DNA of 64,000 bases, from the NCBI GenBank assembly GCA_942490535.1, contig CALNXQ010000003.1, positions 992,001 to 1,056,000 of the forward strand. Direction: 5' to 3'. This stretch comes from JAEINY01 sp942490535 (GTDB taxonomy: Bacteria; Bacteroidota; Bacteroidia; Bacteroidales; Marinilabiliaceae). Below, in pieces: positions 8,917 to 18,317 of this stretch. A model generated the notes under the pieces. It saw nothing but the letters and a program-made list of their open reading frames with translations, searched no databases and had not been told where the DNA came from. The position numbers and the translations under genes were made by a program. Every line of letters begins with the position of its first letter. The stretch's first letter is position 1.

Positions 8917-10094
8917 ACCAATTTTAAGCTAAAATAGTTTCTGTGCAAACAAATATATGAAAAATCATAAACTTTTCCTAAAGGGTACCGAGTAAGCACC
9001 AACCAGCCATCAAGTAACAACAGCTAGAAAGTGATTACTTCAGACCCAAACACCAACCTATTTATCTCTTATTACCTTCACCTTAGACCCCATCTCAAAT
9101 CTCATAGCGCCAATAACAAACCTCTAATGAGACGCGTGCATCTATTCCTATTTTCACTTTTAACAGACATTACCTTATCCCTATTCTGAGCCATTTCTTG
9201 ATAATTATTCGTGCAGAACACGTGGGATAATGCAATCAATTCTTGTGAAAACTTCAAACAGTACCTTCATGCACAAACTATCTTTTTCATCATCCCTTTC
9301 GGTATGGCTCCACGGCGCCCATCCGCTCCAGGAACGATCATAAGACTTAAGCATCGAAGCAAACCATAGAGGTGAAGATGACATCATCAATACCGCCAGT
9401 TTAGAACTAACAGGCTTTCAAAAGCTGTCAGTTCTATAAAACACCCGCTTGAAAATAACAGAATTCAGTTGTAAATTTAGATGAAATCATGAAATGAACT
9501 TTATTAATTGGGATGCGCAAGGGCTGCAAAAACTGGAATTTGGTAACTATTAGCACATTTACAACCGTGAAATTAGAGTTGTAATTTATATAAAAACAAA
9601 GCCAATTATCTCTACTTGTTAAATTTACACGAAAAACACATAGGCCCATTGACAGGAACTTACGCCAATCCATCATACACCATGTAGATTACATGGAAAG
9701 TCAGGGAGAACTCATCGTCAATGTAATGACGATCCTTCAGAACAAACCGGATAAACCGGCTCATCCCAGTGATTGCACTTATAATTTGCTAAGCATATTG
9801 GTACCGGCAACATTAATTTTACCAGGAGCCTGCACTATACCAATGAATTAAAGGCCGAGACCATGCAAAAGACCTGCATTTACGCCCGCATGGGCGAAAA
9901 TAACACATCCTGTCAGAGCACCTATTCAGAGGATAAATCCAGCGACTATCCTCTTTTTTACATCCTCAACTCACGGCATATCAAAGGAAACACAATCTTG
10001 CTCCCTCCTTTTTCGGCCCTCTGCCGCTGCTTCCAATCATCACTGGCACGCCCCTTGGCTATGCAACGATAGTATTCATTAAAATCCTCATCAT
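8917..10094. other. Gene-poor stretch with possible decayed coding sequence
   Basis: No convincing gene in 1.2 kb. A plus-strand frame open from about 9594 to 9848 has protein-like composition (VKFTRKTHRPIDRN, YMESQGELIVNVMTILQNKP, HPSDCTYNLL). It lacks a proper start, and around 9790 it seems to continue in another frame (AYWYRQH), as in a frameshifted remnant; the family was not recognised. Short minus-strand frames at 9205-9390 and 9434-9676 show no family signal. Confidence 0.35.
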
Positions 10095-13076
10095 ATGAAA
10101 CCCATCCATGTATACAAATTACTATTGGCCAGTCTGATTGGCATCCTCAGTGCAGTGACCTGCTCACAGAATACCCTGCCGCTGGAAGTGCCCTTAGATG
10201 GCCATCCCCAACTGACAGTGAAGAAAGACTCCATTGAACTGGAGATCGCAACCCTGAAAGTGGAGGTTCTGGTAACCGGTAACATTGCCACCACCACTTA
10301 CGACCTGACCTTCTACAACCCGGCCTCCCGCATTCTGGAAGGTGAATTGAACTTTCCACTGAAAGCCAATCAGCAGATCGTGCGTTTTGCCATGGATGTG
10401 AATGGACGATTGCGGGAAGGCGTGATTGTTGAAAAACACAAGGGACGGCAAGTATTTGAGTCCATTGTGCGCGAAGGTATCGATCCGGGCCTGCTGGAGA
10501 AAACCAAAGGTAACAATTTCAAGGCCCGGGTGTATCCCTTGCCGGCACGTGGAACCAAGCGAATTGTGATCACCAGTCAGGAAGAACTGGCCCAGGTTGA
10601 TCAACACTACCAGTACAACCTACCCCTTCAATTTAGCAGCCCCATTGCCGATTTCTCATTGCGCCTGGAGGTGGTAAAAGGGTATAAAAAACCAAAGGTG
10701 ATGCACAATGATTTTACTCCGCTGACTTTTGATCATTGGCGTGACTCTTATGTGGCAGCCGTGAATCAACAAAAAATAAAAACCAATGGCATGCTGACCC
10801 TGGCCTTACCCGCAGACGCTAAAAAAGAATCGGTCTTTCTATCCAATTGGAACGATACCACCTATTTCTATGCGTCGATACCGGTTCAGCTAAAAAGCCA
10901 ACCAAAAGAAACGCCAAAACACATCCACTTGTTATGGGATGTATCCGGATCAGGTGCTGACCGCGATAACGAAAAGGAATTAGCGCTATTAGAGGGCTAT
11001 TTTAAGACGATGCCCCACACCAAGGTCACTCTTTCCACTTATAATTACCAGCTCCGTAAAAAGGGCACCTTTACCATAAAAGAGGGCCATTGGGAGGCTT
11101 TGCGCCAAAGCCTGTCAGAGTTGACCTACGACGGCGGCAGTCGAATGGATCTAATTCAATTTGATGCATTAACTGGTGATGAAATCATATGGATTACCGA
11201 TGGCTTGTCCAACCTGGGAGAATTGCCAGATCAAACGACTCAAAAACCGGTGAGCATCATTAATTCCTCCACCAAAGCCAATCACACTTTACTGCAACAT
11301 ATCGCGCATCAGAGTGGCGGGACATACATCAATTTGCCCACCATACCGGTGAAAGAAGCCGTCAATCTACTGACTCACAAGCAATTAAAAGTGCAAGCCA
11401 TTCAATATACCGAAGGTCAGGCCCAACAGATCAGCGCTGTTCTTTCATCTGACGAAAAGCAATTACGTATTTCCGGCCGCTTAATCAGTCCGGAAGCTAT
11501 CGTCAGCATTGAACTGAGTAACGGTAGGGATCCCATTGAACAGCTCGAGCTGAACCTTTCCAAAGAAGAGGTACAAGCGCATTTGCCGTCGCCCCGACTA
11601 TGGGCCATGCACCAAATCAATGCGCTGATGACACGGCCAACGCAACACAAAGCAAGAATTATCTCCCTGGCGCAACAATTTGGCCTTGTGACCGACTATA
11701 CCTCCCTAATGGTTTTGGATCGCCTGGAAGATTACATCCGTTTCAAGATTGAACCACCGGCTGAACTGAAGGAGCAGTATAACCAATTCATGGACGCTCA
11801 GACAGAGAGACAGGTCATACAGATAAAAAACCAGAACGATCACTTAGCATCCTGGATCGACAGTTATAAACAGTGGTGGGCCACCGATTACCCGGTATCA
11901 CCCAAACGACCTAAGAAAACCAGGAACGACATGGACTTTGCGGAAGAGCTCCCTGCCATAGGTGAAGCACCCATCACCCGGCAGGAAGAAATGCGACCAC
12001 CGCCGCCGCCACCAAGAACAAGTGATGTATTATCCATCGTGGATGATGAATTGGAGCTGGAAGACAGTGAAATGGATGAAGATGTGGCCTTTTTTATGGT
12101 CGAAGAAGAAGCCTGTGATACACCGCCTATGCGAGAAGGCGAACGCAGAACCAGAAGAAATCGGATGACGACCAGCAAGGTAGCCACCCCCTGGGACAGC
12201 ACGGCCACCTACATCACCCGGATGGCCACTCTGTCGGCTGTTGAGATCTATGCTTATTACCTCACCATCAAAAAGCAGTACAATAAACAACCGTCCTTTT
12301 TCCTGGATGTGGCGGCTTATTTGTTCGAGCACAAGCAAAGCGAGGCGGCCATATCAGTAATCACCAATCTGGCAGAGCTGCAATTGGAGAATGCTGAAAT
12401 CCTGCGCATCGCCGGCCATCAGCTCCTGCAACACCACCAATGGGAACTGGCCATTCAGGTCTTTCGGGCCATTCTGACCATGCGCCCTGAAGAACTACAA
12501 TCCTGCCGTGACCTGGCCCTGGCGTTGGAGAAAGGTGGCTACCACCAGCAAGCGCTGGACATGTATTTACAAGCACTGGACAAGACCTGGGATCGCCGGT
12601 TTGAAGGCATTAAATACATCGTGCTAAATGAGATGAATAACCTGTTGGACCGGCACGGAAAGCAATTGGATACATCACAAGTCGATCCGCAATGGCGTTA
12701 CCATTTACCAGTGGACATTCGCATTGTATTGAGCTGGAGTACCGACAACTCCGATGTAGATCTCTGGGTAATGGAACCATCGGGTGAGAAATGCTTCTAC
12801 TCCTACAACCGCACCTGGCTGGGAGGCCGCTTATCACGGGACATCACACAAGGGTATGGCCCCGAGGAATACCTGATTAAAAAAGCGGCAAAAGGTACCT
12901 ATCAGATCAAAGCGCATTATTATGGCGACCGGCGGCAAACCATCTCCGGCCCGATTACCTTGCGGGCGGAGATCTTTCAGCACTATGGTACCCTCCAGCA
13001 AACCAGCCGGTCCGTGGTAATCCAGTTGAAAGCCCAAAAGCAGGTGATTGATTTGGGAGAGGTGTTGGTGGAATAA
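10095..13076 (+). CDS. Exported VIT / von Willebrand A / TPR / DUF2135 protein
   Basis: A 993-residue protein with an N-terminal signal sequence ending near a Cys (LIGILSAVTCSQ, lipobox-like). Residues about 45-165 form a VIT (vault/inter-alpha-trypsin) domain. Residues about 275-420 form a vWA-like domain with the MIDAS start DVSGS. A low-complexity proline/acidic linker (EEMRPPPPPPR, then a Glu/Asp-rich segment) follows near residues 630-690, then TPR-like helices (about 730-850). The C-terminal DUF2135 domain contains DIRIVLSWSTDNSDVDLWV. Relatives are large periplasmic or surface proteins of unknown role, possibly metal-dependent binding scaffolds. A hairpin terminator follows, and it looks monocistronic. 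Confidence 0.8.
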   Translation: MKPIHVYKLLLASLIGILSAVTCSQNTLPLEVPLDGHPQLTVKKDSIELEIATLKVEVLVTGNIATTTYDLTFYNPASRILEGELNFPLKANQQIVRFAMDVNGRLREGVIVEKHKGRQVFESIVREGIDPGLLEKTKGNNFKARVYPLPARGTKRIVITSQEELAQVDQHYQYNLPLQFSSPIADFSLRLEVVKGYKKPKVMHNDFTPLTFDHWRDSYVAAVNQQKIKTNGMLTLALPADAKKESVFLSNWNDTTYFYASIPVQLKSQPKETPKHIHLLWDVSGSGADRDNEKELALLEGYFKTMPHTKVTLSTYNYQLRKKGTFTIKEGHWEALRQSLSELTYDGGSRMDLIQFDALTGDEIIWITDGLSNLGELPDQTTQKPVSIINSSTKANHTLLQHIAHQSGGTYINLPTIPVKEAVNLLTHKQLKVQAIQYTEGQAQQISAVLSSDEKQLRISGRLISPEAIVSIELSNGRDPIEQLELNLSKEEVQAHLPSPRLWAMHQINALMTRPTQHKARIISLAQQFGLVTDYTSLMVLDRLEDYIRFKIEPPAELKEQYNQFMDAQTERQVIQIKNQNDHLASWIDSYKQWWATDYPVSPKRPKKTRNDMDFAEELPAIGEAPITRQEEMRPPPPPPRTSDVLSIVDDELELEDSEMDEDVAFFMVEEEACDTPPMREGERRTRRNRMTTSKVATPWDSTATYITRMATLSAVEIYAYYLTIKKQYNKQPSFFLDVAAYLFEHKQSEAAISVITNLAELQLENAEILRIAGHQLLQHHQWELAIQVFRAILTMRPEELQSCRDLALALEKGGYHQQALDMYLQALDKTWDRRFEGIKYIVLNEMNNLLDRHGKQLDTSQVDPQWRYHLPVDIRIVLSWSTDNSDVDLWVMEPSGEKCFYSYNRTWLGGRLSRDITQGYGPEEYLIKKAAKGTYQIKAHYYGDRRQTISGPITLRAEIFQHYGTLQQTSRSVVIQLKAQKQVIDLGEVLVE

Positions 13077-13121
13077 AACACCCGAACCTAAAAAGTGATT
13101 TAATCCTCCAAAACCCAACAG

Positions 13122-13148
13122 GCGGAAGAGCACACCACACTCTTCCGC
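13122..13148 (+). terminator. Terminator-like hairpin after the VIT gene
   Basis: GCGGAAGAG (13122-13130) pairs perfectly with CTCTTCCGC (13140-13148) around a 9-base loop, 46 bp after the stop codon. The following bases are TTAAAT, so the T-run is weak. Confidence 0.55.
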
Positions 13149-13322
13149 TTAAATCTCGAAACACAGCAGAAGTCCGCCGAAGCAGGCCCCAGGTGCCCAG
13201 AAGCAACCGCACAGCGGCCCCTAAAAATGGATGCGTAAGCAGAGGCAAGACCGGATGAACGGGAAGCAATGGATAGGACAGGTGAAAGAAGTGAGGAAGC
13301 GATGGGGGACTGGGAGCAATGA

Positions 13323-13703
13323 GTGGAAGAGATGAACAAGAACATGGGTATAGACCTGATTTCGTCGGCTTTCACCTATCATGAACGCGAACGTGATTTA
13401 CTGACTCTGTTAAGGCTGAAACTGTTTCTGATTAATGTGGATAACGAGCCCACCAACGAAGCATTACTCGAAAAATATGCGGCTACGGGCTATCAACAGG
13501 TCCCCATTAAAGGCAGCTGTCATTTTCCAATGTTTGAAAAGCCAATTGATTTTAACCATCTCCTCCAGTCTGTGATAGAAAAAATACGGCTCTACTACAA
13601 AAGCTGGTATCCTGAGTTTGTTTATCGAATGAGAAGCTATGGCTTGATCAATGTAAAACCATCTTTGTGGCCCTTCATGTTTCCTTCAGGCAGCTTGGTG
13701 TAA
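13323..13703 (+). pseudogene. C-terminal remnant of an alpha/beta hydrolase
   Basis: The middle of this frame reads LKLFLINVDNEPTNEALLEKY and GSCHFPMFEKPIDFNHLL. This matches the end of alpha/beta hydrolases, where the catalytic histidine lies in a GH(F/Y)PMxExP-like motif, here CHFPMFEKP. The Ser nucleophile elbow and the N-terminal two thirds are absent. The last 35 residues (YKSWYPEFVYRMRSYGLINV onward) do not look like the family. Probably a decayed fragment, not a working enzyme. Confidence 0.6.
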
Positions 13704-13746
13704 CGGTTAGGTTTTGCCAGTAAAACCAACGGCGATCGACAGACAA

Positions 13747-14115
13747 TTAAACTTTCACCTGTTCGATCAACGCTTCAAACAACATCCCTCCTTTGTACAT
13801 CTTTTTGAGGATGGGCTGAATGGTTTTTCCCAGATCCGTTAACCGGTATTCCACCCGCGGTGGCACTTCCGGGAAAACGGTCTTGCTAATCAACCCATCT
13901 GCTTCCAGCTCCTTAAGTTGTTTACTCAACATGCGCTCACTGATGTCAGGCAACAACTTCACCAGGTCACGATACCGTTTTTCACCTTGGTAGAGGTGCA
14001 AAATAATGGTGGCTTTGCGTTTTCCCTTCACCACATTAATGAAGGTATCGATGGGACAGTAACTTTTTTTCAAAATAATGTAATTTTTAGAGCCTGGTAA
14101 TGACCAATTCTGCAC
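13747..14115 (-). CDS. HxlR family transcriptional regulator
   Basis: A 122-residue winged-helix protein with the HxlR signatures YCPIDTFINVVKGKRK (the conserved N-terminal Cys included), RYRDLVKLLPDISERMLSKQL and PPRVEYRLTDLGK. Family members sense reactive aldehydes, quinones or oxidants, often through that Cys. It is divergent from the oxidoreductase gene with a 93-bp shared control region, the classical arrangement for a regulator and its target. The start used is a GTG at 14115; a downstream start is possible. Confidence 0.87.
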   Translation of the reverse strand: MQNWSLPGSKNYIILKKSYCPIDTFINVVKGKRKATIILHLYQGEKRYRDLVKLLPDISERMLSKQLKELEADGLISKTVFPEVPPRVEYRLTDLGKTIQPILKKMYKGGMLFEALIEQVKV

Positions 14116-14208
14116 AAAATGTAAGTAAGGGCAATCCGTGTAAGTTATTGTGCTACTGGGTTATTTTCCGGAACTTTACAACAAAAGTAACAATCATTCT
14201 CACATATT

Positions 14209-15204
14209 ATGCAAGCACCAGGCACTTTTAAAGCGTATCGCGTTCAGGAAACAGACGGCACTTACTCTGCCGCCATCCAACAAATGCCAATGAAAGATCT
14301 GCAATCGACAGAAGTACGGATCCGCGTTGAATACAGCTCATTGAACTACAAGGATGCCTTATCCAGCATTGGTAACAAGGGCGTCACCCGCAACTATCCC
14401 CATACGCCGGGTATTGATGCAGCAGGGGTTGTGGAAGCCAGCGAAAGCCAGTTATTCAAAGCCGGTGATCGGGTCATCGTCACCTCTTATGACTTGGGGA
14501 TGAATCACCCGGGTGGTTTTGCCGAGTACATCACCGTGCCGGAAAGCTGGGTGGTGCCCATGCCTGCCGACTTTTCAAGTAAAGAAGCCATGATCTACGG
14601 AACAGCGGGTTTTACTGCTGCCTTATCCGTTTATCGCCTGCTTCACAACGGCCAAAAACCGGAGATGGGGCCCGTCGTTGTCACCGGTGCCTTAGGGGGT
14701 GTGGGGAGTATTGCATCCCAGATCCTTAATAAATTGGGCTTTGAGGTAATCGCAGCCAATTACGAGTTAGCACCCCGGGAAGTTATTGAAAAAATTGGGG
14801 CGACTCAACAAATCAATCGTAGCGCATCGGATGACACCTCCGGACGTCCCCTCCTAAAAACACAATGGGCAGGGGCCATCGATGTGGTGGGCGGAAACAC
14901 CCTGGTGACCATGCTGAAAGGCTGCCAGCCGCTGGGCAATGTAACCACCTGTGGCAACATTGGATCGGGCGATTTGAACATGACCGTGTATCCCTTTATA
15001 CTGCGGGGTGTGAGTTTATTGGGAATTGACTCTCAAAACTGCCCCATGCCCATCCGAAAAGAAATTTGGACGCTATTGGCCGATGCCTGGAAATTAGACA
15101 TTGATGCTTCGTTGATCCGGGAGGCCACACTGGAAACATTACAAGCACACATAGATGTAATGCTGGCCAAGAAAAGTCAGGGACGGGTGATCATCGCAGT
15201 ATAA
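14209..15204 (+). CDS. YhdH/YhfP-type quinone oxidoreductase (AcuI family)
   Basis: A 331-residue zinc-independent medium-chain dehydrogenase/reductase. It shows SSLNYKDALS, PHTPGIDAAGVV and the nucleotide-binding stretch VVVTGALGGVGSIA. Closest named families are YhdH/AcuI, NADPH-dependent acrylyl-CoA reductases, and related quinone oxidoreductases. In the HxlR-MDR divergent pair it probably detoxifies reactive alpha,beta-unsaturated carbonyls; that is inference from context. Confidence 0.88.
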   Translation: MQAPGTFKAYRVQETDGTYSAAIQQMPMKDLQSTEVRIRVEYSSLNYKDALSSIGNKGVTRNYPHTPGIDAAGVVEASESQLFKAGDRVIVTSYDLGMNHPGGFAEYITVPESWVVPMPADFSSKEAMIYGTAGFTAALSVYRLLHNGQKPEMGPVVVTGALGGVGSIASQILNKLGFEVIAANYELAPREVIEKIGATQQINRSASDDTSGRPLLKTQWAGAIDVVGGNTLVTMLKGCQPLGNVTTCGNIGSGDLNMTVYPFILRGVSLLGIDSQNCPMPIRKEIWTLLADAWKLDIDASLIREATLETLQAHIDVMLAKKSQGRVIIAV

Positions 15205-15221
15205 TCCCACCGCCCATCAAA

Positions 15222-15257
15222 AAAAGACCGGATAGCGCGTTGGCTTCCGGTCTTTTC
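15222..15257. terminator. Bidirectional intrinsic terminator
   Basis: AAGACCGGA (15224-15232) pairs perfectly with TCCGGTCTT (15246-15254). A-rich sequence lies on the left and T-rich on the right, between the convergent oxidoreductase and esterase genes. It can serve both strands. Confidence 0.8.
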
Positions 15258-15277
15258 AATGCGTTAACGCCTGCCAA

Positions 15278-16156
15278 TTAGCGCTGAAAGGCATCCCCCA
15301 TAAATTTCAAGCCATGGATGATGTTACCCCGCCAGTAGGTCCAGTTATGAGCCCCCTCACGAATGCGGAACTGGTGGTCTACTCCCTTATCGCGTAAGGC
15401 TACATGCAAGGCTGCATTCCCTTTGTAGAGAAAATCATCATCCCCACAATCGATGTAAAATTTCACCTGACTGATCTCGTTGGCCGGCATCCGTTGGATC
15501 ATTTCCAGCACACTGTAATCCATCCAATGTTTGGGTAGGTTTCCCTTTTTATCCAAATCACCATAAATGGATACAAACCAGTCTTTATTGCCTTGCGCCA
15601 AATGATAGGCCATCTCTTCGTTGGTATAAACAGCGGCACTAAACGGCGCACAGACGCTGAATACATCCGGGTGACGCAAAGCATACACCAGGGAGCCATT
15701 ACCGCCCATGGACAGACCGCTCACACCGCGAAAGGAACGCTCGGAACGGATGCGATACTGTTTCTCCACAAAAGGTATAAACTCCTCTATCATCATGTCT
15801 TCATAATTATCAGTTCCAGTGTAGTTATTCACATACCAGGTGACTTTTGCATCCGGCATAATGATGATCATTGGAGGGATTTCACCGCTGGCAATGGCAG
15901 CATCGGCAACGCGGTTAACCGCACCAAACTGCACCCAGGCCGTTTCATCGTCGGAATAACCATGCAGCAGATAAACCACCGGATACGAACGCTGTGAAGA
16001 GTCGTAGCAAGGCGGCAAATAAACGGAATAGTTCACATTGTAACCAGTCTGTTTACTGGCCATGCTTTGGCCTTCAATCACCTTACCTTGCGGCGACGAT
16101 GCCAACAGGCCAAGTGAAATACAACTTAAAAATACGCACAGGAATATTTGTTTCAT
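15278..16156 (-). CDS. Exported esterase (esterase D / feruloyl esterase-like)
   Basis: A 292-residue alpha/beta hydrolase with a signal peptide (MKQIFLCVFLSCISLGLLAS). The nucleophile elbow is GVSGLSMGGNGS (Ser around residue 148), YLLHGYSDDETAW forms the oxyanion region, and the catalytic His is in REGAHNWTYWR. The family (putative esterase, PF00756) includes feruloyl and acetyl xylan esterases and S-formylglutathione hydrolases; export favours a polysaccharide ester substrate. It is separated from the sulfatase locus by several genes and likely has its own promoter. Confidence 0.85.
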   Translation of the reverse strand: MKQIFLCVFLSCISLGLLASSPQGKVIEGQSMASKQTGYNVNYSVYLPPCYDSSQRSYPVVYLLHGYSDDETAWVQFGAVNRVADAAIASGEIPPMIIIMPDAKVTWYVNNYTGTDNYEDMMIEEFIPFVEKQYRIRSERSFRGVSGLSMGGNGSLVYALRHPDVFSVCAPFSAAVYTNEEMAYHLAQGNKDWFVSIYGDLDKKGNLPKHWMDYSVLEMIQRMPANEISQVKFYIDCGDDDFLYKGNAALHVALRDKGVDHQFRIREGAHNWTYWRGNIIHGLKFMGDAFQR

Positions 16157-16834
16157 TTTGGTAGAGTTTTATGTTAGGCCTAAAAATAGCACTTTTTTTC
16201 AATGGTGGCCGACTCTTAATAATGGCTTTATCACATTTAGTGGTTGATAATAATTCAAAACACAAAATTCAACCCTTCCTGGGTTGTGATAGATGGTGTC
16301 AGCAATCCCTGGGTTCCACCCAGGGCTATTACCATTAAACCACTTCGTGGTTGTAAACGAATAATCCTGAAATGATTAAACATAAATAGCCACGAATGAA
16401 TTGAAAATCAGCAAAGCTAAACCCTTGGTAGAAACAACAAATACGTCAAACTCCAGAATGGGTTGAATAGACCAACCTTTCACGATAATAGAGCCAATTT
16501 AATCTAACCAACAGTGTATATGTGTTTGTATTACCTCTACGGGATATCTCGTATAAGAAGGTTAAATATTGTCACTAATACTAATTTGCCTATGGCAAAA
16601 ACTGCACAGCGGATTAAATAGTACTACACACTTCCTTTACTTACCCCTGAATCACGTTTCAAAGGTCGGTATAAAACCTTTTTTAAAGACCGGATCGTGC
16701 TTATTTCCAGAAATGAACATTCTTCACCAGCTCTTGTTTACCTTGTATCTAAGAGGTCCTGTATTGTCTGAAACGGATGCAGCAATAACTTTCCAAACTG
16801 GATCATTCATCCCAATTAACAAGGAGATTCAATT
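16157..16834. other. Intergenic stretch with a REP-like element
   Basis: This 678-bp gap holds the REP-like unit at 16270-16352. The rest is AT-rich, and the short open frames (for example 16569-16838) show no family signal or ribosome-binding site. Confidence 0.5.
16270..16352 (+). repeat. REP-like three-hairpin element, copy A
   Basis: An 83-bp unit with three hairpins: CAACCC/GGGTTG (16270-16286), CCCTGGGT/ACCCAGGG (16307-16325) and AACCAC/GTGGTT with a TTC loop (16338-16352). A copy of the same length and orientation lies at 21780-21862; the last 40 bp are almost identical between the two. A more distant copy is at 56645-56723. Confidence 0.85.
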
Positions 16835-17221
16835 ATGAAAATTGCAAAAGACGACATTGAAGTCAAAATGGAGATTCCGGGTGCGGTAATTCGTCAGAAA
16901 ACCGATTTTGGTGATGCTACCGGCTTAGGTAAGATAAGTGGTGAATACTTCAGTCTCTCAGCAGGCGTGGATACAACTCCGCTGTTCATCGGTTTGGAAG
17001 GTAATATGTGCCAGTGTCCGCACTGGGGCTATGTTTTAAGTGGCCAACTGACGACCACTGATGCGGCTGGCAGCGAGGAAACGGTCAATGCCAAAGACTT
17101 GTTTTTCTGGCCATCAGGGCATAATGTCAAGGTCACTGCTGATGCAGAGATCGTCATGTTCAGTCCTCAGAAGGAGCACACACATGTCATCAATCACATG
17201 ATTGAAAAAGTAAAAGGGTAA
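16835..17221 (+). CDS. Cupin-like small protein
   Basis: A 128-residue soluble protein without signal peptide. CQCPHWGYVLSGQL followed by DLFFWPSGHNVKV fits the two beta-barrel motifs of a small cupin, though the canonical second His set is only partly seen. The start is supported by a strong ribosome-binding site (AAGGAG) 8 bases upstream of the ATG. It is monocistronic and followed by a long perfect hairpin. The function is unknown. Confidence 0.7.
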   Translation: MKIAKDDIEVKMEIPGAVIRQKTDFGDATGLGKISGEYFSLSAGVDTTPLFIGLEGNMCQCPHWGYVLSGQLTTTDAAGSEETVNAKDLFFWPSGHNVKVTADAEIVMFSPQKEHTHVINHMIEKVKG

Positions 17222-17264
17222 TCCGATTTAAATAATTGATGGCAGAAAATCGTCCCAATTGGGA

Positions 17265-17313
17265 AACAATTAAGCATGGCTTTCAGCTAGTATGAAAGCC
17301 ATGCTTAATTGTT
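17265..17313. terminator. Long perfect hairpin after the cupin gene
   Basis: Bases 17265-17285 are the exact reverse complement of 17293-17313, giving a 21-bp stem with a 7-base loop (GCTAGTA). It begins 44 bp after the cupin stop. It probably acts as a terminator, but the stem is unusually long and the T-run is short (TTATC). Confidence 0.6.
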
Positions 17314-17628
17314 ATCAATCTATTCAGAAAATACCACATGACTCATCCCCCCTATCCCATTGAATTTACACCTGCTTTGATAAAGGGTAAAGGTAAGGCC
17401 TGTGTATAGAACACAATGGGCATAAGCGGGTCTGAATCACCCCTGAAGTGATATTAACTCATACTAAACTCATAGCTTTTTCATATTTATCTCATAGTAA
17501 ACTCAATAATAATTGAAAAAAACTTGTTAATAATTTGAAATTATTTTAACTTAATTATTTATTAAATATACAGTTAATACGCCTATGCATACTTATTACC
17601 CTGTTTAATTCTAATATATTCATTGATT
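17314..17628. other. AT-rich intergenic stretch
   Basis: No gene is seen. The last 170 bp are very AT-rich, as expected for the control region of the downstream DUF6266 gene, but no promoter could be fixed with confidence. Confidence 0.4.
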
Positions 17629-18252
17629 ATGGCTCGACTAAAAACCAATATTCTCGATGCGGCCACCGGCAAAATTGGCAATGTGGTGGTTTATGAAATG
17701 TATGGCAAAACTTATATCCGATCCAAACCAAGTGGCTATAAGGACAAGCAATCCATAGCACAGCTGGCGCAGCGCCAAAAAATGACCTTAACCAACGCGT
17801 TCTTAAGGCCTTTTAAGGAACTCATCAAAGTCACTTTTGCCCATGAGGCCATCGGTCGCTCTGCCTTTCATGCCGCAAAATCCTTCAACCTGAAAAATGC
17901 CATTGAAGGGACGTACCCGGATCAAATCATCAGTCCGGAAAAGGCAGTCCTGAGCACAGGCTCCATCTTATTACCTGAAAACGTATTACTTACTAAAAAA
18001 GAGGATGGATTGTTTTTTGAATGGAATCCTTCTTATCATCCACACGCCTCTCATTTAGACACCCTGGTGGTGATGGCCCGCGAACGCGAGCGTCACTTTG
18101 TTAAATACCGGGTGACAGGGGCCCAACGATCAGACCAGTCCTACTTCTGGCCAATGGATTTGTTTAAATATGGCACCATCGATGTGTGGATCGCCTACAG
18201 AAGTCATAAAGAGGATGATATGAGTGAGACTTTGTATTTGGGCTACAGATAG
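17629..18252 (+). CDS. DUF6266 family protein
   Basis: A 207-residue protein starting MARLKTNILDAATGKIGNVV, then KTYIRSKPSGYKDK and AQLAQRQKM. This is the signature N-terminus of DUF6266 proteins, a Bacteroidota family of unknown function. The ATG at 17629 is preferred over the upstream TTG at 17623 because family members begin MARLK. A C-terminal beta-rich region (LDTLVVMARERERHFV) completes the protein. Confidence 0.8.
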   Translation: MARLKTNILDAATGKIGNVVVYEMYGKTYIRSKPSGYKDKQSIAQLAQRQKMTLTNAFLRPFKELIKVTFAHEAIGRSAFHAAKSFNLKNAIEGTYPDQIISPEKAVLSTGSILLPENVLLTKKEDGLFFEWNPSYHPHASHLDTLVVMARERERHFVKYRVTGAQRSDQSYFWPMDLFKYGTIDVWIAYRSHKEDDMSETLYLGYR

Positions 18253-18283
18253 AAGCACCGGCAGCCTAAACCACCGGTGCTTC
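18252..18283. terminator. Hairpin between convergent genes
   Basis: GAAGCACCGG (18252-18261) pairs perfectly with CCGGTGCTTC (18274-18283) around a 12-base loop. It starts at the DUF6266 stop codon and lies 34 bp beyond the GH2 stop on the other strand. It has no long T-run on either side. Confidence 0.55.
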
Positions 18284-18317
18284 CTATCACCTTCTTTATC
18301 AATAAACCTTTATTCTT

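Noticed and set aside
9205..9676. Two minus-strand frames of 61 and 80 codons in the gene-poor stretch
   Set aside because: No family signal, no ribosome-binding site and AT-rich chance composition.
16569..16838. Plus-strand 89-codon frame overlapping the cupin start
   Set aside because: No recognisable domain and it ends inside the ribosome-binding/start region of the cupin gene; likely chance.
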